This document shows positions 42,631 through 51,175 of a stretch of 64,000 nt of DNA, piece by piece. The first letter of the stretch is position 1; each line of letters starts with the position of its first letter. A program made the translations under genes and the position numbers. The notes beneath the pieces were generated by a model that was not told the origin of the DNA, ran no database searches, and worked only from the letters and a program-made list of their open reading frames with translations. The stretch spans positions 1-64,000 of the forward strand of contig NZ_JBLFER010000005.1 of NCBI RefSeq assembly GCF_047345145.1, written 5' to 3'. Origin of the DNA: Maribacter_C sp047345145. GTDB lineage: Bacteria; Bacteroidota; Bacteroidia; Flavobacteriales; Flavobacteriaceae.

Positions 42631-43059
42631 ATGAAAAAAATAATTCTCTTTCTTTTAATAACGTGTTTTTTCTCCTGTGCTGAAAAGTTAATGGAGAAAC
42701 CAGATAACTTGATTTCGAAAGAAAGAATGGTGGAAATTTTAAACGATTTGGCCATCATAAATGCTGCTAAATCTACCAATGCTAAACTACTTCAAGATTA
42801 TGACCTTGAGCCTACGAAATATATTTTTGAGAAGTACGATATCGATAGTTTACAGTTTGTGGAAAGTGATCGATACTATGCCTCTATTCCAGAAGAGCAT
42901 GAAGAAATATATATTGCGGTTGAAGCGAAATTAGAAGTAGAAAAAGAACGTCTTCAGACTGCCAAAAAGATAAAAGATAGTCTAACTGCAGCCAGGAAAA
43001 AAGAATTTCGAAGAAAAAAGAAGCTTAAAGATTCTCTTTTAAAAAACAACGACAAGTAA
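42631..43059 (+). CDS. DUF4296 lipoprotein
   Basis: 142 residues. The lipoprotein signal peptide ends ITCFFSC. A DUF4296 core (about 20-110: KPDNLISKERMVEILNDLAIINAAKS) is followed by a long Lys/Arg-rich helical tail (KKIKDSLTAARKKEFRRKKKLKDSLLKNNDK). Function unknown. The last 35 bp overlap the convergent epimerase gene. Confidence 0.85.
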   Translation: MKKIILFLLITCFFSCAEKLMEKPDNLISKERMVEILNDLAIINAAKSTNAKLLQDYDLEPTKYIFEKYDIDSLQFVESDRYYASIPEEHEEIYIAVEAKLEVEKERLQTAKKIKDSLTAARKKEFRRKKKLKDSLLKNNDK

Positions 43060-44032
43060 AATCAATCGTTGGGTTAATAGACTCAAATTGAAAGTCTAAG
43101 AATTGCTGTATTTTTTTGTTTTCGTAAAGATCTCTGTTTTTCATAGAGTGAATAGCGTTTTTGGTGATTTTTCTAGATTTTCCAGATAAAGTACTCCAAA
43201 TCAAATCAACTATTCGCCCTATTTCCAGCTGCCAATATTTTAATTTTTGCTTCGGAGCAGGCTTATCCAGTTTTTTTGTTAATCGAATTAAAATTTCTTG
43301 AAAAGACAAGTTTTTAGCTACAGCAATGAATCTTTCATTTTCGATTTTCGAAGCCATCAACGACACCATCATTTTAATAACATCATGAACGGTTACAAAA
43401 CCAGTTCCTCCGGGGGGATAAAACCGGTATCCTTTATTTGCGGTAGTAAAAAGAGCTCCGCTGCCTGAATTCCAAAACCCAGGTCCGATTATAACTCCAG
43501 GGTTCACCATAACAACAGGTAGGCCTTCTTGCGAGCCTCTCCATACTTCCATTTCTGCCTCGTACTTGCTTAAGGCATAAACATTTACATTTTGATCATT
43601 CCATTCATTTTCTTCTGTTGCAAGAGCGTTATTCAAGCTTTTTCCTATGGTGCCGATTGTACTTGCGTAACACAATTTTTTTACCTGGTTTTTAATGCAT
43701 AAATTAACAATGTTAGCTGTGCCTTCAGCATTGACTTTCAGTAGTTTTTGATAATCCCGAGGGTCAAACGAAATAAGTGCAGCTGCATGATATACATACT
43801 CCACATTTTTAAAAGCAGATTCCAAAGCAGGCACATCATTGATATCTGCTTCGACCCATTCAATTTTATTAAATAATGAAGTAGCGTTTTCAGAATAATA
43901 GCCGAATACCTTTTCAACGCGACTTAGATCACTTTCTTTTCTATGTATGGCCCGAACAGGAAAACCTTTCTGCACCAAATCAAAAAGTAGATGTGCCCCC
44001 ACTAAACCAGTTCCCCCAGTGACTAAAACCAT
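43025..44032 (-). CDS. NAD-dependent epimerase/dehydratase family protein (extended SDR)
   Basis: 335 residues. The NAD-binding motif is VLVTGGTGLVGAHLLFDL. The usual acidic strand end is replaced by basic H-R-K, which hints at NADP preference. The catalytic pair is Y-x3-K in VNVYALSKYEAEM, with the upstream S-T in LCYASTIGTIG. It resembles dihydroflavonol-4-reductase-like or 3-beta-HSD-like SDRs. Substrate unknown. Its 3' end overlaps the convergent DUF4296 gene by 35 bp. Confidence 0.9.
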   Translation of the reverse strand: MVLVTGGTGLVGAHLLFDLVQKGFPVRAIHRKESDLSRVEKVFGYYSENATSLFNKIEWVEADINDVPALESAFKNVEYVYHAAALISFDPRDYQKLLKVNAEGTANIVNLCIKNQVKKLCYASTIGTIGKSLNNALATEENEWNDQNVNVYALSKYEAEMEVWRGSQEGLPVVMVNPGVIIGPGFWNSGSGALFTTANKGYRFYPPGGTGFVTVHDVIKMMVSLMASKIENERFIAVAKNLSFQEILIRLTKKLDKPAPKQKLKYWQLEIGRIVDLIWSTLSGKSRKITKNAIHSMKNRDLYENKKIQQFLDFQFESINPTIDFTCRCFLKENL

Positions 44033-44102
44033 AACTCAAAGTTAGCGAATACCCAGAGATAATTTCCTTTTGTAAGTTCGGTAAAAGCGGATTTTTTCCT
44101 TT

Positions 44103-44110
44103 TATATTTG
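44103..44110 (+). promoter_or_regulatory. tyrS promoter, -7 box
   Basis: TATATTTG matches TAnnTTTG exactly, 26 bp before the tyrS ATG. Confidence 0.6.
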
Positions 44111-44136
44111 CATCAGAATTATAAACTCAAACTGAA

Positions 44137-45435
44137 ATGGCTTCCAACTTTGTTGAAGAATTGAAATGGCGAGGAATGTTGCATGATGCAATGCCTGGAA
44201 CCGAAGAACACCTTTTAAGCAGCATGCAATCTGCGTATGTTGGAATTGATCCAACCGCTGATTCGCTTCATATTGGTCATTTGGTAGGAGTGATGATGCT
44301 TCGTCATTTTCAGTTAGCTGGTCATAAACCTTATGCTTTAATTGGGGGTGCAACAGGAATGATTGGTGATCCGTCAGGGAAATCCGCCGAGCGAAATCTT
44401 TTAGATGAGCCTACTTTACGTCACAATCAAGAAGCATTAAAAGAACAACTCTCTCGCTTTTTAGACTTTAGCGGTAAAACAGAAAACGCAGCTGTTTTAG
44501 TCAATAATTACGATTGGATGAAGGATTTCTCATTCTTGGATTTTATTCGAGATGTGGGAAAACATATAACCGTCAACTATATGATGGCTAAGGATTCTGT
44601 AAAAAAACGTTTGTCTGCGGAGGCAAAAGAAGGGATGTCTTTTACTGAATTCACCTATCAATTGGTACAAGGCTATGATTTCTTGCATCTTTATAAAGAA
44701 CACAATTGCACCTTGCAAATGGGTGGTAGTGATCAATGGGGAAATATTACTACCGGTACCGAATTGATTCGCAGAATTGGTGGTGGAAAGGGCTATGCAC
44801 TCACTTGTCCTTTGATTACAAAGGCAGATGGCACCAAATTCGGTAAAACAGAAAGTGGAAACATTTGGTTAGATGCTGAAAGAACATCTCCTTATAAGTT
44901 CTACCAATATTGGCTTAATACTTCGGATGTAGATGCGGAGAAGTACATCAAGATATTCACTTTTCTTAAGAAAGCGGAAATAGAAAATTTAGTTGCCGAA
45001 CATGTTGAAACTCCTCATCAAAGAGCTTTGCAGAAAAGATTGGCTGAAGAAATTACCTTAGCAGTACATTCACAAGAAGATTTAGATAATGCTATTGCAG
45101 CAAGTGCTATTCTCTTTGGAAAATCTACATCTGACGATTTAAAAAAGTTGAATGAAAATACCTTTTTAGATGTTTTTGATGGTGTTCCGCAAGCAGAAAT
45201 TTCAAAAGTTCAATTAGAAGGTGATGGATTAGACATGATTGGCGCCTTAGCTGCCCAAACAGGGTTTTTGGCATCTAATGGGGAGGCAAGAAGAGAGCTC
45301 AAACAAAACGCTATTTCTGTTAATAAGGAGAAGGTAAAGGGGGACTATAAGATCACTACTTCCGATTTAATCAATGACAGGTTTATACTCTTGCAAAAAG
45401 GTAAAAGAAATTATTATGTTCTGGTTGTGAACTAA
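44137..45435 (+). CDS. tyrS: tyrosyl-tRNA synthetase
   Basis: 432 residues. The HIGH box is DSLHIGHLVG and the family signature IGGATGMIGDPSGKSAERNLL follows. The tyrosine-binding region is TYQLVQGYDFLHLYKEHNCTLQMGGSDQWGN, and the KMSKS loop is the shortened KFGKT form. The C-terminal S4-like domain is RRELKQNAISVNKEKV. A small membrane protein gene follows 6 bp later. Confidence 0.97.
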   Translation: MASNFVEELKWRGMLHDAMPGTEEHLLSSMQSAYVGIDPTADSLHIGHLVGVMMLRHFQLAGHKPYALIGGATGMIGDPSGKSAERNLLDEPTLRHNQEALKEQLSRFLDFSGKTENAAVLVNNYDWMKDFSFLDFIRDVGKHITVNYMMAKDSVKKRLSAEAKEGMSFTEFTYQLVQGYDFLHLYKEHNCTLQMGGSDQWGNITTGTELIRRIGGGKGYALTCPLITKADGTKFGKTESGNIWLDAERTSPYKFYQYWLNTSDVDAEKYIKIFTFLKKAEIENLVAEHVETPHQRALQKRLAEEITLAVHSQEDLDNAIAASAILFGKSTSDDLKKLNENTFLDVFDGVPQAEISKVQLEGDGLDMIGALAAQTGFLASNGEARRELKQNAISVNKEKVKGDYKITTSDLINDRFILLQKGKRNYYVLVVN

Positions 45436-45441
45436 TGAGAT

Positions 45442-45783
45442 ATGCATTCGAAAAGCACTTCCAAGATTAAAATCCGAGCTTATGTTTTATCAGTGATAGC
45501 TTTGTTGTCAGCTATTTTGAGTTATATGAGTACGGTTTCAATGGGCTTTCCTGATGGACATTTAACGGAATTTGAAATTGCCGCAAAGCCATTGCTTATT
45601 GGGTACAGTATAATTGCTTTGCTTTTTGGAATTTTATTCATTGGATTCGCACGTTTCCCCAATCAAAAATTAAGTGCCTTATTTTTTTACTTTGGTTTAG
45701 GCCTTTTTGTATTAATTGTAATCGGAGCTGTGATTCTTTACTTTCATTTCAACTCGACTTTGAATCATGGTGGAGGTGGTTGA
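45442..45783 (+). CDS. small membrane protein of unknown function
   Basis: 113 residues with three predicted transmembrane helices (AYVLSVIALLSAILSYMSTV, LLIGYSIIALLFGILFIGF, LFFYFGLGLFVLIVIGAVIL) and a Gly/His-rich C-terminus (NHGGGG). It starts 6 bp after tyrS and is probably cotranscribed. I do not recognise a family. Confidence 0.7.
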   Translation: MHSKSTSKIKIRAYVLSVIALLSAILSYMSTVSMGFPDGHLTEFEIAAKPLLIGYSIIALLFGILFIGFARFPNQKLSALFFYFGLGLFVLIVIGAVILYFHFNSTLNHGGGG

Positions 45784-45801
45784 TTTAAGAAAAACTCTTT
45801 C

Positions 45802-46779
45802 CTAAAGTGCCATCAAATTACAGCCTCGAATATCAGAATGATCAAAGCGACCTAAAATTTCAAAGCTATGGTCTCGGTAAAGCTTTCCTAAATCTTGAGT
45901 TGCTATAAATGAACAAGAGTTAACATTAGCGAGATCTATAACATTAATCCCCCCAGTTTTTTCATCTTTTTGAAAAGTAAGTGGGTCTTCTGTATCACGA
46001 ATTAAAACCTTCATCCAAGGAGGAGTATTAAATATGCCATCTCCGACGGAGTAAGCCTGAGAGAGTAGCTCTGTCATTCCGTATTCAGAATGAATCTTTT
46101 CTACTCCGAATCCCTGCTTTAAGATATGATGCAACTCGTCGCGAATCATTTCTTTTTTTCTTCCTTTCATGCCTCCGGTCTCCATTACGATGGTGTTACT
46201 TAATCGCAAAGGATGTTTTTCAACAAAGTCTAATAAAGCAAATGAAACTCCGATCAACAAAACTTTGGTTCCGGAAGCGTCTAATTGCGTTAGTTTGTTT
46301 TTAAGGGAATCGAATTCATCTAAATAAAAACCGCTTGAAGGATGTTCGCTTTTTTTTATAAGATCATCCACCATATAAATTAAAGAAGATCCTTCACGTT
46401 CTAAATACGATGGTAGCAAGGCTAGAACACAATAGTCTTGAATATCTCCGTAGAAATGATAAAAAGCTTTCAAATAGCTTACTTCATAAATATTTAAATC
46501 AACAACATGATGTTGACTTGTTTTGCTTCCAGTAGTGCCACTGCTTGAGAAAGAAATTTGCGGGCTACTATCTCCAGAAATTATGGTTTTAGATTTGAAG
46601 AACTCTATCGGCAAGAAAGGGATATCTAATAGATTATTTACACTTTTTGTGTCCCTACCTAAATAAGAGCAGAACTGTTTATAGACCAAATTATTATGGT
46701 GTTGAAACCTAAACACTTCTAAAGCTTTTGCTTCAAAATCGTTTTCATTTTTTATGTCAAATAGTGCTGAGGTATTCAT
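45802..46779 (-). CDS. LuxE/acyl-protein synthetase-like adenylate-forming protein
   Basis: Taken from the ATG at 46779 (MNTSALFDIKNENDFEAKALEVFRFQ), 325 residues; an upstream ATG at 46806 is less typical. It shows IPFLPIEFFKSKTI, the phosphate-loop-like SFSSSGTTGSKTSQHHV, and later METGGMKGRKKEM and SEYGMTELLSQAYS, as in LuxE and related acyl-adenylating enzymes. In Flavobacteria such proteins are usually predicted acyl transferases of unknown substrate. Confidence 0.87.
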   Translation of the reverse strand: MNTSALFDIKNENDFEAKALEVFRFQHHNNLVYKQFCSYLGRDTKSVNNLLDIPFLPIEFFKSKTIISGDSSPQISFSSSGTTGSKTSQHHVVDLNIYEVSYLKAFYHFYGDIQDYCVLALLPSYLEREGSSLIYMVDDLIKKSEHPSSGFYLDEFDSLKNKLTQLDASGTKVLLIGVSFALLDFVEKHPLRLSNTIVMETGGMKGRKKEMIRDELHHILKQGFGVEKIHSEYGMTELLSQAYSVGDGIFNTPPWMKVLIRDTEDPLTFQKDEKTGGINVIDLANVNSCSFIATQDLGKLYRDHSFEILGRFDHSDIRGCNLMAL

Positions 46780-46825
46780 GTTATGTCCGACTGTAAAAGT
46801 AAACATACCTTAGCTCTAATAAAAT

Positions 46826-46862
46826 AAAAAAAGCCCGTGCATAAATGCAAAGGCCTTTTATA
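46826..46862 (-). terminator. terminator of the T9SS-domain gene at 46880
   Basis: On the minus strand, TAAAAGGCC..TGCAT pairs with ATGCA..GGGCTTTTTTTA, followed by a T-rich run. The hairpin is imperfect at the base. Confidence 0.65.
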
Positions 46863-46879
46863 GTTTGAGTTGAGAATAT

Positions 46880-47206
46880 TTATTTAACGACCAATTTACG
46901 CGTCATAGTCTTATTATTTTCTACTACTTGCAATACATATACTCCTGCTACTAGCCTAGAAATGTTAAGTGATTTTGATGAAATTCTATCAGTGAGTACC
47001 ATCTCGCCGAAAACGTCATACACTACAATATCTTTTACGCTATTGGTTGCTGTGGTAATATAAACTACATCATTCGTAGCTGGATTTGGATAAAGTCGGA
47101 AAGATGTATCTTCTTTTGGAGAAAAGGACTTATTTATGTCTGCTGAATCTTGCCCATAAGCAGAAAGGGCAAATAGCAGCAACAAACCAAAGTAGCATTT
47201 TTTCAT
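46880..47206 (-). CDS. tiny secreted protein consisting almost only of a T9SS type A sorting domain
   Basis: 108 residues. The signal peptide MKKCYFGLLLLFALSAYGQ is followed by a 15-residue linker and then the C-terminal T9SS type A domain FRLYPNPATNDVVYITT ... VKDIVVYDVFGEMVL ... LNISRLVAGVYVLQVVENNKTMTRKLVVK. There is no passenger domain. The paralogue at 47378 has the same build and lies 171 bp away. T9SS normally uses this domain to export and anchor a large passenger, so the role of a bare domain is unclear. Confidence 0.88.
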   Translation of the reverse strand: MKKCYFGLLLLFALSAYGQDSADINKSFSPKEDTSFRLYPNPATNDVVYITTATNSVKDIVVYDVFGEMVLTDRISSKSLNISRLVAGVYVLQVVENNKTMTRKLVVK

Positions 47207-47377
47207 AGGTTAATCATTTGGGACTCTAAAGATATGGAAAGCCTCCATTTGGTCGCAAAGAATGTTGTGAAACTCGTCAAATTGTAGGTAAATGAAATTG
47301 AAGAAACCGTTCGTCGATTTTTTGAACGAATCAACGAGCATTATTAAATTGAAAAGGAGTTGAAATATTCGGTTGTT

Positions 47378-47686
47378 CTACTTGATAATCAGCTTTCTTG
47401 TAGCTACTTTATCTTTTTCATAAACGCGAAGTACATATACACCCGCATCTAAAACAGAGAGGTTTAATTCAGAACCCAAAATAGTGGTTTCTAAAACTTG
47501 AGTGCCCAATACATCAAAAATCAATATTTTTTTTGCCTCTTTTTTTGTAGTACTGATATATACTTTACCATTTGTTACCGGGTTTGGGTAGAGTTTGAAC
47601 CCGTCAATAGAACCATTAGCTTTGGCATTTTGGCCATAGCTAAAAGAAACAAATAGAAAAAAAACGATTAAGTAAAGGTGCTTCAT
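47378..47686 (-). CDS. second tiny T9SS sorting-domain protein (paralogue)
   Basis: 102 residues. The signal peptide MKHLYLIVFFLFVSFSYGQ leads, after a dozen residues, into FKLYPNPVTNGKVYIST ... AKKILIFDVLGTQVLETT ... LNLSVLDAGVYVLRVYEKDKVATRKLIIK. It shares layout and much sequence with the protein at 46880, so the two probably arose by tandem duplication. There is no passenger domain. It has its own likely promoter (47714-47721). Confidence 0.88.
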   Translation of the reverse strand: MKHLYLIVFFLFVSFSYGQNAKANGSIDGFKLYPNPVTNGKVYISTTKKEAKKILIFDVLGTQVLETTILGSELNLSVLDAGVYVLRVYEKDKVATRKLIIK

Positions 47687-47713
47687 ACAGTATTGTCAAC
47701 AAAATGTATACCA

Positions 47714-47721
47714 CAAATATA
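47714..47721 (-). promoter_or_regulatory. promoter of the T9SS-domain gene at 47378, -7 box
   Basis: CAAATATA on the + strand is TATATTTG on the - strand, an exact consensus match 28 bp upstream of the ATG at 47686. Confidence 0.55.
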
Positions 47722-47894
47722 ATAATAATACGTTCTAAACGTCGATATGGGTTTCTTTAAAGTCAGAATTTTTCGACGAAACGTAATCTCAAGGTGTTAT
47801 TTAAGAATTTTTGGGATTCATCTAAGCCTTATGTTACCAAATTGTTACCACATTAAATCAACGTTAAGAGCAAATATGGTAAAGGTTTTATATT

Positions 47895-47902
47895 TACATT
47901 TG
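47895..47902 (+). promoter_or_regulatory. promoter of the PhoB-like regulator gene, -7 box
   Basis: TACATTTG matches TAnnTTTG exactly, 22 bp before the ATG at 47925. It is divergent from the promoter at 47714-47721. Confidence 0.5.
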
Positions 47903-47924
47903 AGGGTAATAATTTTAACATCCT

Positions 47925-48611
47925 ATGAAAAAAAAGGACATTAGAATACTATTAGTCGACGACGAACCTGATATTTTAGAGATTTTAAACTATAATTTGT
48001 CTTCTGAGGGATATAGTGTTTATACGGCTAACAATGGCGTAGAAGGTGTGGCAAAAGCAAAGAAAAAACAACCGCATTTAATCATTTTGGATGTAATGAT
48101 GCCAGAAATGGATGGTATCGAAGCATGCGAAATCATTAGAAACACAAAAGGCTTAGAAAATACGATTATTACATTTTTGACCGCGCGAGGAGAAGATTAT
48201 TCTCAAGTTGCTGGGTTTGATGCTGGAGCTGACGACTATATCACAAAACCAATAAAACCTAAAGTGTTAGTAAGCAAAATAAAAGGTTTACTTAGAAGGT
48301 TGAAAGATGATGAATCAGGTGCAGAGGATATTGTAAAAGTGGGCAATATTGTCATAAATAGAGAAGAGTATAAAATTATTAATAATGGAGTAGAATTGGT
48401 ACTCCCAAGAAAAGAGTTTGAACTCTTATCATTACTTACTTCTAAACCAAGTAAAGTGTTTAAAAGAGAGGTAATCTTAGATCGTGTATGGGGTAATGAA
48501 GTGGTTGTTGGGGGTCGTACAATAGATGTTCACATCAGAAAACTCCGTGAAAAAATTGGCGAAGAACACTTCAAAACCATTAAAGGAGTAGGATACAAAT
48601 TTGTTCTATAG
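47925..48611 (+). CDS. OmpR/PhoB-family response regulator
   Basis: 228 residues. The receiver domain has VDDEPD and acceptor Asp56 in LIILDVMMPEMDG, with the Thr in FLTARGED and the Lys in DYITKPIKP. The C-terminal winged helix (about 132-228) has LVLPRKEFELLSLLTSKPSKVFKREVILDRVWG and RTIDVHIRKLREKIG. The kinase at 48731 follows and is the likely partner. The pair resembles PhoB/PhoR, but the signal is unknown. Confidence 0.94.
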   Translation: MKKKDIRILLVDDEPDILEILNYNLSSEGYSVYTANNGVEGVAKAKKKQPHLIILDVMMPEMDGIEACEIIRNTKGLENTIITFLTARGEDYSQVAGFDAGADDYITKPIKPKVLVSKIKGLLRRLKDDESGAEDIVKVGNIVINREEYKIINNGVELVLPRKEFELLSLLTSKPSKVFKREVILDRVWGNEVVVGGRTIDVHIRKLREKIGEEHFKTIKGVGYKFVL

Positions 48612-48730
48612 TATGAATCGGTTTTACTCTCCAATTTTTTAAGCAAGCCTATTGTAGCTTGACTAAAAATTAGATATTTGTAAATGCCCCTCAAATCGAC
48701 GAGTGGTCAATTTCGTTCAAATGCTTTCAC

Positions 48731-49795
48731 ATGGCCATTCGGTTAAAAAGATCATATAAATTTGCCTTTCGTACGGCCATCTTTATAGTAATAATTCTTA
48801 CGCTACTACTTGGGTTTTTCATGTGGTATAAAGAGGTAAGCGATTGGTTGTTTCTTGCCGTATTTGCTATAATCTCATTCGGAATATCTTTTTTTATCGT
48901 TCAATTTAGAATTGAAAACTTCATTTACCGTCGTATTAAAAGAATTTATGATGATGTTTCTTTGTTAGAATCAAGTTCTTTGACTTCTAGAACGATCACC
49001 ACTGACATGGCAACTTTAACACAAGAAATTGAAAAATTCGCGCAAGATAAAAAGGTAGAAATTGACACCTTAAAAATTAGAGAGGAGTATAGAAAAGACT
49101 TTTTAGGTAATGTTTCACATGAATTAAAAACTCCATTATTTACAGTTCAAGGTTATATTGAAACTTTGCTGGATGGTGCTCTTGAAGATAAAAACGTAAG
49201 AAAAAAATATTTGGGAAGAGCAAATAAAGCTGTTGAAAGGCTTCTCTATATAGTGAAAGATCTTGACCTTATTACGAAACTTGAGGCAGGAGAATTGAAC
49301 GTTGAATGGGAGGTGTTTGATATTATCGAACTGATCAAAACAACCTTTGAGCTATTAGAAATGAAAGCGGCAAAGAAAAAAATCACACTGATGTTTGATA
49401 TGGAGTATGAAACTCCTATTTATGTCAATGCCGATTTAGAAAAAATACGTCAAGTAATTACAAATCTATTGGTTAATTCTATAAAATACGGTCATGAAAA
49501 TGGCACTACTGAAGTAAGCGTCGAAAACCTTATTCAGAATAAAGTTATCATAAGAGTTACTGATAATGGAGAGGGAATTCCCGAACAACATATTCCTAGA
49601 CTTTTTGAACGTTTTTACCGTGTAGACCAAAGTAGAAATCGAAAAGAGGGAGGCTCAGGATTAGGGCTTGCTATTGTTAAGCATATTATTGAAGCGCATG
49701 AGGAGCGAATTTATGTCGAAAGTGTTGAAGGTGTTGGTTCGGAATTCTCATTTACCCTTGAAAAAAAGAAGGAAGAAAAAGAAGAGATCAATTGA
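48731..49795 (+). CDS. PhoR-like sensor histidine kinase
   Basis: 354 residues. Two close transmembrane helices (about 12-32 and 38-58) leave almost no periplasmic loop. HisKA has the H-box FLGNVSHELKTPLFTVQGY (His130). HATPase motifs: VITNLLVNSIKYG, DNGEGIP, FERFYRVD and GSGLGLAIVKHI. It lies 119 bp after its regulator gene at 47925. With no sensor loop or PAS domain, it may sense the membrane or a partner protein, as PhoR-type kinases do. Confidence 0.93.
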   Translation: MAIRLKRSYKFAFRTAIFIVIILTLLLGFFMWYKEVSDWLFLAVFAIISFGISFFIVQFRIENFIYRRIKRIYDDVSLLESSSLTSRTITTDMATLTQEIEKFAQDKKVEIDTLKIREEYRKDFLGNVSHELKTPLFTVQGYIETLLDGALEDKNVRKKYLGRANKAVERLLYIVKDLDLITKLEAGELNVEWEVFDIIELIKTTFELLEMKAAKKKITLMFDMEYETPIYVNADLEKIRQVITNLLVNSIKYGHENGTTEVSVENLIQNKVIIRVTDNGEGIPEQHIPRLFERFYRVDQSRNRKEGGSGLGLAIVKHIIEAHEERIYVESVEGVGSEFSFTLEKKKEEKEEIN

Positions 49796-49822
49796 TCTGA
49801 TCTTCCTGAACAAAGATTTCCT

Positions 49823-49830
49823 TAGCTTTG
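49823..49830 (+). promoter_or_regulatory. promoter of the trmB-lysE-atl operon, -7 box
   Basis: TAGCTTTG is an exact TAnnTTTG match 23 bp before the GTG start of trmB. Confidence 0.45.
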
Positions 49831-49853
49831 CAAATCATTAAATTTTGGTTGCG

Positions 49854-50525
49854 GTGGGGAGTAAAAATAAGCTCAAACGATTTAAGGAGAACGAAACGTT
49901 CAAAAATGTTATTCAACCTAAAAGAAAGGCGATTGAAGATGGTTCTTTGGTGCTGAAAGGAAAATGGGCAGAGCACTTCAAAAATGACAATCCGATTGTC
50001 TTAGAGTTAGGCTGCGGAAAAGGGGAGTATACTGTCGGACTTGCAAAACGAAATCCGGATAAAAATTTTATTGGAATCGATATTAAAGGTGCCCGTTTTT
50101 GGCGAGGTGCTAAAACCGCGATAGAAGAAAACCTAGATAATGTGGCTTTTCTTCGTACTCAAATAGAGTTGGTGGATTGGATGTTCGCCGAAAATGAGGT
50201 TTCTGAAATATGGATAACTTTTCCTGATCCTCAAATCAAATACAAAAGAACCAAGCACCGTATGACCAATCAAGATTTTCTTGAGAAATATAAAAAAGTC
50301 TTAAAACCAAATGGTTTAATGCATCTTAAAACAGATAGTGAATTCATGCATGGGTATACCTTAGGCTTACTGCACGGATTAGGTTTAGAGGTCATCTATG
50401 CTAATCATGATGTCTATAAAAATGAAGGTAGCCCAGAAGAAGTGTTAAAAATTCAAACTTTCTACGAAAATCAGTACCTTCAAAAAGGGAAAGCAATTAC
50501 CTATATTCAGTTTAGAATTCATTAG
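49854..50525 (+). CDS. trmB: tRNA (guanine-N7-)-methyltransferase
   Basis: Taken from the GTG at 49854 (MGSKNKLKRFKENETF, the usual start in this phylum), 223 residues; a TTG three codons upstream is possible. The SAM motif is VLELGCGKGEYTVGLAKRNP, then FIGIDIKGARFWRGA, and the catalytic/substrate part WITFPDPQIKYKRTKHRM. It makes m7G46 in tRNA. First gene of an operon with LysE and ATL. Confidence 0.95.
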   Translation: MGSKNKLKRFKENETFKNVIQPKRKAIEDGSLVLKGKWAEHFKNDNPIVLELGCGKGEYTVGLAKRNPDKNFIGIDIKGARFWRGAKTAIEENLDNVAFLRTQIELVDWMFAENEVSEIWITFPDPQIKYKRTKHRMTNQDFLEKYKKVLKPNGLMHLKTDSEFMHGYTLGLLHGLGLEVIYANHDVYKNEGSPEEVLKIQTFYENQYLQKGKAITYIQFRIH

Positions 50526-50542
50526 TCGAAAATCAACCAGAA

Positions 50543-51172
50543 ATGCAACAACTACTGCTCTTATTTGCGGCAACATTTAGTGCTGCTTTTGTTGCCTCTT
50601 TACCACCTGGCTTGTTGAATATGAATGCCGCTAAAACAAGCGTTGAGAAAGGAAAAAAGAACGGTGTTACTTTTGGTCTTGGAGTTGGTTTTACCGTTAT
50701 GATACAGGCTTATTTAGCCGTCCGAATTTCAAAATTACTTTCTCAAAATCCAGAAATCATAGCAATACTAATGCAAATAGCTTTGGTGATTTTTGGCGTA
50801 CTGGCCATTTTCTTTTTTGTAAAAGGAAAAAAGCAGACGGCTACTGATGCTATTGAATTTACTGAGGGAAAAAAAAGAGGTAGTTTTTCTAAAGGAGCTT
50901 TTTTGGCAGCTCTTAATTTACTGACGATACCTTATTATGCAGGTATAAATACTTTTTTTCACGGTCAAGGCTTCATGAACTATACAGTAATTGATGAGGT
51001 TATTTTTATAATTTCCGCTGGTTTAGGAACCTTTTTGGGCATGTATGTTTATGTATTTTATTTTGATAAGATGGAACAAAGAACAAATCGATTTTCGAAA
51101 AATGCCAATTACATTCTAAGCGGATTGATGGTTTTGCTCTTTGTCATTACCTTGTTTCGCTTGTATTTTTAA
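50543..51172 (+). CDS. LysE-family translocator
   Basis: 209 residues with about six transmembrane helices. The N-terminus AAFVASLPPGLLNMNAAKTSVEKGKKNGVTFGLGVGFT resembles the conserved LysE/RhtB motif (PGP..... with P-P-G here). It is probably an amino-acid or small-metabolite exporter. It lies between trmB and the ATL gene, 3 bp before the latter. Confidence 0.82.
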   Translation: MQQLLLLFAATFSAAFVASLPPGLLNMNAAKTSVEKGKKNGVTFGLGVGFTVMIQAYLAVRISKLLSQNPEIIAILMQIALVIFGVLAIFFFVKGKKQTATDAIEFTEGKKRGSFSKGAFLAALNLLTIPYYAGINTFFHGQGFMNYTVIDEVIFIISAGLGTFLGMYVYVFYFDKMEQRTNRFSKNANYILSGLMVLLFVITLFRLYF

Positions 51173-51175
51173 ATC

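Noticed and set aside
44037..44044. TAACTTTG box on the minus strand upstream of the epimerase gene
   Set aside because: It matches the -7 consensus but lies only 5 bp from the ATG, giving an essentially leaderless transcript; too uncertain to annotate.
47747..47944. 65-codon ORF before the PhoB-like regulator
   Set aside because: It overlaps the regulator start and its promoter, has no signal peptide or recognisable domain, and its composition is atypical.
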